From NCBI GenBank assembly GCA_016714765.1, contig JADKCF010000043.1:62001-126000 (forward strand): a DNA stretch of 64,000 nt, given 5' to 3'. The notes beneath the pieces are model-generated. The model ran no database searches and was not told the origin of the DNA. It saw only the letters and a list, made by a program, of their open reading frames with translations. Both the position numbers and the translations under genes were made by a program. Position 1 is the first letter of the stretch. Every line of letters begins with the position of its first letter. The DNA comes from Saprospiraceae bacterium. Its GTDB lineage: Bacteria > Bacteroidota > Bacteroidia > Chitinophagales > Saprospiraceae. Positions 58,335 to 64,000 of the stretch are shown piece after piece.

Positions 58335-59249
58335 TTAACGAAAACTGCGGTTGACTAAAAATACACCTAATATGGTCACAAGGCACCCTGAAAAAATGGT
58401 CAGATTGACCGACTCATCCAAGACCAACCATCCGGTAAGTAGTGCTACTACAGGGTTTATATAGGCATAAATAGCCGTTTGTTCAGTCGGAAGGTGCTGT
58501 AGGGCATACAAATAACAAATAAAACCCACCAAAGACCCAAAAATAACTAAGTAGAAAATAGCAAACCAGGAGGTTTGAGGAATAGCGTCCAATGGTAGGT
58601 GATTAGGATCAAAAGCCGATACTATGGTTAAAATAAGTCCTGATAAGAGCATTTGAAAACCTAAGCCAAAATAAGGATTAAATACCTTAGCATATTTTTT
58701 AGTATAGATGGTTCCGAAAGCCCATGACCAGGTGGCTATCAAAGACAAAAATATTCCAAATCTAAATCGGGGGTCTATCAGATCAGCCAAATGATTATAA
58801 AAAATAATACATATCCCTGCAAAACCAATAACCATACCCCAAACAGCCATCTTAGTAGGCTTCGTGTGGTCTACCAACATGCTGATTAATACAATCCACA
58901 AAGGAAAAATTGCACCTATAATGGAGCCTAGACCGGCAGAAATATATTTTATGCCCCATGTACTAAGACCATTGCTCAAAACAAAGTTTAATAATGATAA
59001 AACTATCAGCGGCATCAAATCTGACCTCGAGGGTAACGGATATTTCTTCAGTATAAAATATAATAAATACAAACTACCTGCTAACAATTGCCTGATGCCT
59101 GCAAGTTGTAATGCAGGCATTAACATAATTCCCTTTTTAGATACTACCCAAGTTGTTCCCCATACGACACTCACTACTACCAGCGCTGCAAAAGCCAAAA
59201 ATCCTGATCCCCGTTCCTTAAATTTATGTAGTTTATTGGGTGTCCACAT
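58335..59249 (-). CDS. EamA-family (DMT superfamily) transporter
   Basis: An inner-membrane metabolite transporter of 304 residues with ten helices in two EamA repeats. The first repeat starts LVVVSVVWGTTWVVSKKG, and the second half has the paired PVVALLTGWLVLDE motif. The direction and substrate (amino acids, nucleotides or others) are not predictable. A TTG at 59309 would add 20 residues, but a -7 element at 59325-59332 leaves only a few bases of leader for it, so I prefer ATG 59249. Confidence 0.83.
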   Translation of the reverse strand: MWTPNKLHKFKERGSGFLAFAALVVVSVVWGTTWVVSKKGIMLMPALQLAGIRQLLAGSLYLLYFILKKYPLPSRSDLMPLIVLSLLNFVLSNGLSTWGIKYISAGLGSIIGAIFPLWIVLISMLVDHTKPTKMAVWGMVIGFAGICIIFYNHLADLIDPRFRFGIFLSLIATWSWAFGTIYTKKYAKVFNPYFGLGFQMLLSGLILTIVSAFDPNHLPLDAIPQTSWFAIFYLVIFGSLVGFICYLYALQHLPTEQTAIYAYINPVVALLTGWLVLDESVNLTIFSGCLVTILGVFLVNRSFR

Positions 59250-59324
59250 CAGAAGCCCATTCAAAGCATCTGAAATGATCCATTCTTTTAACTTTTTTAA
59301 CTTACCCAACTAATTTTTTACCTG

Positions 59325-59332
59325 CAAAGCTA
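59325..59332 (-). promoter_or_regulatory. -7 promoter element for the EamA transporter
   Basis: Minus strand reads TAGCTTTG, 76 bases upstream of the chosen start. Confidence 0.4.
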
Positions 59333-59413
59333 ATAATCACAATCATAAATATCTTGTTTTAGTTAAAAACTTGTGCCTGTGATAAATTAAAATTATATTT
59401 GAATTTTTAAAAT

Positions 59414-61024
59414 ATGGATATTTCAGAAAATATATTAACTGTATTGGACTTGTGCGTTAAGCACCTTACCCGCGAAGGAGAAGAGTTATTACTTGATCAT
59501 ATTAATTTAAGTATAAAAAAAGGAACTGTATTAGGTATCACGGGGCAGTCAGGCAGTGGTAAGTCTATGACATCCCTTAGTATAATGGGCTTGACATTTT
59601 TGATGGACGATATTGAGGTAACTGGGAAGGTTATATTTGAAGGTCAGGATCTTTTGTCTAAATCTGAAAAAGAGTGGCAAAAAATTAGAGGACTTAAAAT
59701 TTCTATGGTTTTTCAGTCCCCGGAGGCATCACTAAATCCTGTCACTCATTGTGGTGAACAGGTGATAGAAGCTATCCTCACTCATCACCCGGAAAAGTCC
59801 AAAAAATCGGCACGTTTGAGAGCAGCAGAAGTTTTAGTAGAAGTAGGGCTGATGGATACTGACAAAATTTTCAAAGCTTATCCCCATGAATTGTCAGGCG
59901 GCCAAATACAAAGAGTAATTATAGCTATGGCCATTGCCAACAGGCCTGATATTATTATCGCAGATGAACCAACATCTTCACTAGATATAAAAAGTAGTAG
60001 AGAAATTGTAAAAACGTTGCTGGAACTTAAAAACAAATATCAATGCGCCCTCATCTTTATTACCCATGATTTATACCTCCTAAAACAAATTTCGGACACT
60101 ATCCTTTTTCTAAAGGATGGCAGGACAATAGATTTTATTGATAATTCTGATTTAGGATTCCAGAAGTTAAGTCCGACTGCCAGAGATTATTTTGAAGAAG
60201 CTTTAACAAAATTACCTTTCAGACTCTTAGCAAAAAAAGAAACTGAAAATTGCGTATTGGAAGGCAGAAATTTGGCAAAACGTTTTAATGAGAGGAACTG
60301 GTTTTCGCTTGTAAAAAAATCTTCAGAATGGGTAATAAATAACATCACTTTTTGTCTTTGTAAAGGGCAAATACTAGGTATTCTTGGTGTTTCAGGTAGC
60401 GGCAAAACTACCATAGCCAAAATCCTGGCTGGTGTCATCGAACCTACATCCGGAGAGATGTATTTTCAAGGACTCCCTATTACAAGACATAGTTTTAACA
60501 CAGACAAGCAATTAAGAAAAACCGTACAGATTATTTTCCAGGATGCCCTTACTAGTCTAAACCCCAAAATGACAGTTGGACAGCAAATAATTGAACTTTT
60601 AATGTTTCATAAAATTGCAAAGGATGCTCATTTGGCAAAAGCCATGGTAGATAGCGTACTACTACAGCTAAATCTCCATACTGACGTCCTTAAGAAGTAC
60701 CCAGCCCAACTTTCGGGAGGTCAGAGACAAAGGCTCATTTTAGTCAGGACCTTACTACTGAAGCCTGAAGTTATCATTTTTGATGAATCACTTTCTGCAC
60801 TTGATGTAATCAATCAGCACCAAATAATAGAGTACATAGTTGCATTACAGCACAAATTTGATTTTTGCGGCGTTTTTATTTCTCATGACCCGGAACTTAT
60901 CAAGGCAGTGTGCACAGATGTTGTTATACTCGATAAGGGGCAGATAGCTGAAGCGGGAAAGACGGAAGTTGTCTTTACTAATCCTGAGAAAGCCATCACC
61001 AAAGAATTACTATTACTAGATTAG
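59414..61024 (+). CDS. Double ATPase of a peptide-type ABC importer (DppD-DppF-like)
   Basis: A cytoplasmic protein of 536 residues in which two ABC ATPase domains are fused, as in YejF and GsiA. Domain one: Walker A GQSGSGKS (44-51), signature LSGGQIQRVIIA, Walker B IIIADEPTSSLD. Domain two: Walker A GVSGSGKTT (about 325-333), signature LSGGQRQRLILV, Walker B VIIFDESLSALD. FQSPEASLNP and FQDALTSLNP Q-loops are typical of oligopeptide importers. No permease or binding-protein gene is in the window, so partners must be elsewhere. Convergent with the asparaginase gene; stops interlock in TTAG (61021-61024). Confidence 0.88.
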   Translation: MDISENILTVLDLCVKHLTREGEELLLDHINLSIKKGTVLGITGQSGSGKSMTSLSIMGLTFLMDDIEVTGKVIFEGQDLLSKSEKEWQKIRGLKISMVFQSPEASLNPVTHCGEQVIEAILTHHPEKSKKSARLRAAEVLVEVGLMDTDKIFKAYPHELSGGQIQRVIIAMAIANRPDIIIADEPTSSLDIKSSREIVKTLLELKNKYQCALIFITHDLYLLKQISDTILFLKDGRTIDFIDNSDLGFQKLSPTARDYFEEALTKLPFRLLAKKETENCVLEGRNLAKRFNERNWFSLVKKSSEWVINNITFCLCKGQILGILGVSGSGKTTIAKILAGVIEPTSGEMYFQGLPITRHSFNTDKQLRKTVQIIFQDALTSLNPKMTVGQQIIELLMFHKIAKDAHLAKAMVDSVLLQLNLHTDVLKKYPAQLSGGQRQRLILVRTLLLKPEVIIFDESLSALDVINQHQIIEYIVALQHKFDFCGVFISHDPELIKAVCTDVVILDKGQIAEAGKTEVVFTNPEKAITKELLLLD

Positions 61025-62061
61025 TCTTTAAAATAAGATTCAGACTGAAAAACCTGTCCACCTTCATCACCTTTTGTAACAGAATAAGCAAAGCCGGGCA
61101 GAACTGCATAAGCACCACATTCACCCTTTTTATTTAATGCCAAAAAACCAACCTGGAAAGTCTTTGCTTTGACAGGATTTATTTTTACTAGACGTTCGAT
61201 AGCAAGTTTACATGCTTCATGCGGTGATTTGCCCATTCTCATATACTCCACAACGAGGTGGGTACCGCAAATCCTGATCACTTCCTCTCCCTGGCCTGAT
61301 GATGTCGCTGCACCTATCTCATTGTCTACATATAAACCCCCACCTATTATTGGCGAATCGCCCACTCTTCCTCTCATTTTAAATCCCATTCCACTGGTAG
61401 TACAAGCACCAGACAGATTCAATTGAGTATCCAAGGCAAGCAGCCCCATTGTATCATGGTTGAAAGATCCATCTTCCAATTTCGCAGGGGCAGCGTGATT
61501 ATTGACTTTCCCTTGTTGCTTTTCTATATTGATGACAGGTTTGTATTCCGATTTTACAAGCCATTTTTTATACTCTTTACTTGCATCGGCAGAAAGTTGA
61601 TCAGATTCAGACTTGAAACCGTTAGAAATTGCAAATTGGTAGGCCCCTTCTCCAACGAGCATGACATGTGGTGTTGTTTCCATTATTTTTCTGGCCACGC
61701 TGATTGGGTTTTTTATTTTTTCCAAAAATGCCACACTACCACAATTGTAATTTTCATCCATGATGCATGCATCCAGAGTGACATGTCCATCTCTGTCCGG
61801 ATTACCTCCCAGACCGACACAGCAATTGATTGTATTCTCTATGGAATTAGCTCCTTTCTCCACGGCGTCTATAGCTTTTCCTTTATTCTTCAGAATCTCC
61901 CATGCTATTTTATTGACAGCCAAGCCGCTATCCCAGGTGGACACAACTATGGGGGCAGTTGTAGCCTTTTCTTCTTCCTGACTGCTGCATGAAGTGATCA
62001 TGGATATCGCCGGCAAAATCATTGCTCCGTGTTGCAGGAATTTTCGTCTGCTCTTGTACAT
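61021..62061 (-). CDS. Glycosylasparaginase / isoaspartyl aminopeptidase-type hydrolase, Tat lipoprotein
   Basis: An Ntn hydrolase of 346 residues. Autocleavage would occur before the threonine in FNHDTMG, and RVGDSPIIGGGLYVDN follows as in N4-(beta-N-acetylglucosaminyl)-L-asparaginases. The N-terminus MYKSRRKFLQHGAM fits a twin-arginine signal and a lipobox ITSC follows, so it is likely a Tat-exported lipoprotein. Natural substrates would be glycosylasparagines from glycoproteins. An upstream ATG (62091) would add ten residues before the Tat motif; I prefer 62061. Confidence 0.87.
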   Translation of the reverse strand: MYKSRRKFLQHGAMILPAISMITSCSSQEEEKATTAPIVVSTWDSGLAVNKIAWEILKNKGKAIDAVEKGANSIENTINCCVGLGGNPDRDGHVTLDACIMDENYNCGSVAFLEKIKNPISVARKIMETTPHVMLVGEGAYQFAISNGFKSESDQLSADASKEYKKWLVKSEYKPVINIEKQQGKVNNHAAPAKLEDGSFNHDTMGLLALDTQLNLSGACTTSGMGFKMRGRVGDSPIIGGGLYVDNEIGAATSSGQGEEVIRICGTHLVVEYMRMGKSPHEACKLAIERLVKINPVKAKTFQVGFLALNKKGECGAYAVLPGFAYSVTKGDEGGQVFQSESYFKD

Positions 62062-62202
62062 TTTATCAGTTTTTATTTTACTTAGCCCCAAATGTAATTC
62101 ATTTGTAATATTTCTCTAAAGATATAAGCAAAATAAGTTTAGGTGCCAGTTATCAATTATTTAAAAAATCAAACAACCATTTCGAGTATCACTTCTAAGT
62201 CG

Positions 62203-62210
62203 TATATTTG
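62203..62210 (+). promoter_or_regulatory. -7 promoter element for ffh
   Basis: TATATTTG, 19 bases before the ffh ATG. Confidence 0.5.
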
Positions 62211-62229
62211 CGGATAAATTTTTTATATT

Positions 62230-63567
62230 ATGTTTGAAAGTTTAAGTGAAAAACTGGATTTTGCATTTAAAAATCTAAAAGGAGAAGGTAAGCTAACAGA
62301 ACTAAACATTGCCAACTCGATCAAAGAAATTCGAAGGGCTTTGGTAGCTGCGGATGTTAACTACAAAATAGCAAAAGAATTTACTGACAAAATAAAGGAC
62401 AAAGCCCTAGGTACCGAAAACGTACTTTCATCGGTTAAACCAGGTGAATTAATGGTGAAAATTGTCCAGGATGAAATGATCGAGCTGATGGGTGGACAAG
62501 CAGCCGGCATCAATCTCAAAGGCAATCCGGGTATTATTTTGATTTCTGGACTTCAGGGATCAGGTAAAACCACCTTCACAGGAAAACTCGCCAAATACCT
62601 AAAAGACAAAAAATCAAAAAGACCACTTTTGGTAGCATGTGATGTATACAGACCAGCTGCGGTGGATCAGTTGTCAGTACTTGCAGAACAAGTTGGAGTT
62701 AGTATTTATAAGGAAGTAGAAAGCACCAATCCTGTTCAAATAGCTCAAAATGCTGTCACTTATGCCAAAGGTCATAGTTTTGATGTCGTCATCATAGATA
62801 CGGCAGGCCGACTTTCAGTGGATGAAGAGATGATGAATGAGATAGAAAACATCAAAAATGCTGTCAATCCCACAGAAACACTTTTTGTAGTCGATGCTAT
62901 GACCGGTCAGGATGCTGTCAATACAGCTGCCGTTTTTAATGAAAGACTTAATTTTGACGGTGTAGTTTTGACTAAACTCGATGGCGACACAAGAGGTGGT
63001 GCAGCATTATCTATAAAATATTCAGTAGGTAAACCCATTAAATTTGTTAGCTCAGGCGAAAAACTGGAAACGCTTGATGTCTTTTATCCGGAAAGGATGG
63101 CACAAAGGATTCTGGGTATGGGTGATATTGTTTCATTTGTAGAAAAAGCACAGGAGCAGTTTGACGAAAAAGAAGCAGAAAGGCTGGAGAAAAAAATTAG
63201 AAAAAATAAATTTGACTTTAATGACTTTCTGGGACAGCTGAATCAGATAAAGAGGATGGGGGATGTAAAATCTCTGATGAATATGATACCGGGAATGAGC
63301 AAATTGACTAAGGATATCAATATAGATGACAAAGCTTTTAATAAAGTGGAGGCTATCATATTATCCATGACACCGGAAGAAAGAGCTAATCCCGACGTAC
63401 TGAATATGTCGAGAAAGAAAAGAATAGCTTCAGGAAGTGGTAAAAGTATTCACGAAATTAATATGTTCATAAAGCAGTTTGACCAGATGAGGAAAATGAT
63501 GCAAATGATGAGTAAAGGCAAAGGAATGGACAAGTTTATGCAAGGTATGCCGAATTTAAAAAGGTAA
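62230..63567 (+). CDS. ffh: Signal recognition particle protein Ffh
   Basis: Ffh binds signal peptides as they leave the ribosome and 4.5S RNA, and delivers nascent chains to FtsY. The protein has 445 residues: N domain (1-95), GTPase domain with G1 GLQGSGKTT (107-115), VACDVYRPAAVDQL, DTAGR and TKLDGDTRGGAALS, and a methionine-rich M domain (about 300-445) with MNMIPGM and MRKMMQMMSKGKGMDKFMQGM. All are intact. Cotranscription with the thioredoxin-like gene that follows is doubtful since that gene has its own promoter. Confidence 0.96.
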   Translation: MFESLSEKLDFAFKNLKGEGKLTELNIANSIKEIRRALVAADVNYKIAKEFTDKIKDKALGTENVLSSVKPGELMVKIVQDEMIELMGGQAAGINLKGNPGIILISGLQGSGKTTFTGKLAKYLKDKKSKRPLLVACDVYRPAAVDQLSVLAEQVGVSIYKEVESTNPVQIAQNAVTYAKGHSFDVVIIDTAGRLSVDEEMMNEIENIKNAVNPTETLFVVDAMTGQDAVNTAAVFNERLNFDGVVLTKLDGDTRGGAALSIKYSVGKPIKFVSSGEKLETLDVFYPERMAQRILGMGDIVSFVEKAQEQFDEKEAERLEKKIRKNKFDFNDFLGQLNQIKRMGDVKSLMNMIPGMSKLTKDINIDDKAFNKVEAIILSMTPEERANPDVLNMSRKKRIASGSGKSIHEINMFIKQFDQMRKMMQMMSKGKGMDKFMQGMPNLKR

Positions 63568-63603
63568 ATCTTCATTTATAAACAAATAAAATGGTTAAAT
63601 AAA

Positions 63604-63631
63604 TTTGTTATTGGTTATTTTAATATATTTG
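63604..63631 (+). promoter_or_regulatory. Promoter for the thioredoxin-like gene
   Basis: TTTG (63604-63607) and TATATTTG (63624-63631), 16 bases apart, 37 bases before the ATG at 63669. Confidence 0.5.
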
Positions 63632-63668
63632 CCTATATTAATTTCTTTATCTTAAAACCAATAACAAT

Positions 63669-64000
63669 ATGAAACATTTTTTACTTTCTGTTTTTGTATT
63701 TCTGTCTTCCTTTTTCCAAGCTAATGCTCAGGTAGCTGATGGTACCATTGCGCCTGATTTTACTGTTACGGACATCATGGGCAATACTCATAATCTATAC
63801 AGTTATTTAAATGCTAACAAACATGTTATTTTAGACTTTTCTGCTACGTGGTGCGGACCCTGTTGGTCATACCATAATTCCGGAGCGTTGGAAGAGGTCT
63901 ACAATTCTTTTGGACCTGGAGGTACCAATAAAGTGATGGTGTTATTTCTTGAATCAGAATTTAATAATAATCTAGCATGTATTTACGGTCCAAGCGGCTG
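63669..64000 (+). CDS. Secreted thioredoxin-like protein (3' end outside window)
   Basis: Only 110 residues are present. The signal peptide ends near ANAQ (residue 21). The domain has a redox active site WCGPCW at residues 61-66 of a thioredoxin/TlpA fold, preceded by HVILDFSAT. In this group such proteins often carry a C-terminal T9SS sorting domain, which cannot be checked here. Likely a secreted or outer-surface disulfide reductase or resistance protein; function not assigned. Confidence 0.8.
   Translation, partial: MKHFLLSVFVFLSSFFQANAQVADGTIAPDFTVTDIMGNTHNLYSYLNANKHVILDFSATWCGPCWSYHNSGALEEVYNSFGPGGTNKVMVLFLESEFNNNLACIYGPSG

Noticed and set aside
61423..61992. A 189-codon open frame opposite the glycosylasparaginase gene
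   Set aside because: It lies antisense within a well-conserved coding gene and its product has no recognisable pattern; it results from codon use on the other strand.
1..64000. CRISPR arrays, tRNAs, rRNAs, insertion sequences, prophage or toxin-antitoxin genes
   Set aside because: I saw no regularly spaced repeats, no transposase or integrase sequence and no conserved tRNA T-loop (GTTCGA-type) arrangement by eye; a covariance search would be the decisive test.

Overview
The window is about 64 kb of AT-rich chromosome from a member of the phylum Bacteroidota, most like the Saprospiraceae/Chitinophagia side. The evidence is a C-terminal type IX secretion (T9SS) sorting domain on a giant SprB-repeat surface protein, a PorV/PorQ-family protein, TonB receptors with a CarboxypepD-like N-terminus, DUF6089-like and other outer-membrane barrels, GWxTD, BT_3928-type DoxX and DUF4197 proteins, and Bacteroidota -7 promoter elements (TAnnTTTG) in front of many genes. 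I see no rRNA, tRNA, CRISPR array, insertion sequence or prophage, and no gene-free stretch over 300 bases; the largest gap (38011-38276) holds nothing recognisable.

Layout. 1-3.5 kb: class V aminotransferase (cut by the edge), glmM, GNAT, a barrel protein. 3.7-9.3 kb: M19 dipeptidase, membrane protein, lipoprotein MsrB, YtxH protein, large metzincin-type protease, a 48-residue membrane protein. 9.4-13.6 kb: era, CDF transporter, thioesterase, secG. 13.6-21.7 kb: SprB-like adhesin, gyrA, TPR protein. 21.8-27.2 kb: murB, barrel protein, ABC exporter, lipocalin-like lipoprotein, GWxTD protein. 27.3-33.3 kb: TPP riboswitch, two TonB receptors and a barrel protein. 33.5-38 kb: BT_3928-type protein, deoxynucleoside kinase, folK, alanine/glycine symporter. 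38.3-44.4 kb: RNA m5C methyltransferase fused to a sodium:solute symporter, a 37-residue membrane protein, secreted PIG-L deacetylase, NqrM-like protein. 44.6-52.9 kb: mazG, gamma-glutamyltransferase, PorV family, Cys/Met-metabolism PLP enzyme, SPOUT methyltransferase, M14 peptidase. 53-57.4 kb: Gfo/Idh oxidoreductase, lipoprotein, sugar transferase, DUF4197. 57.5-64 kb: barrel protein, EamA transporter, DppD-DppF-like ATPase, Tat-type glycosylasparaginase, ffh, thioredoxin-like protein (cut by the edge).

The contents are mostly housekeeping (cell wall precursors, replication, SRP, secretion, nucleotide sanitation) mixed with the equipment of a peptide-degrading, surface-active heterotroph: five exported peptidases or amidases, symporters, TonB import and T9SS cargo. 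The clearest regulatory element is a TPP riboswitch controlling a TonB receptor, which points to thiamin or thiamin-precursor import.

The most unusual property is the number of broken reading frames. About ten conserved genes, including essential gyrA, are interrupted by single-base shifts, nearly all explained by loss of one base from a homopolymer. Four more interruptions are in-frame stops with recognisable homology continuing after them. I annotate these as single genes and read most breaks as uncorrected long-read sequence errors rather than decay. I did not find a convincing new multi-gene defence or mobile system; the best leads are the riboswitch with two possible start-codon sequestering strands, the kinase with no ordinary start codon, and the tiny membrane protein joined to the symporter operon.
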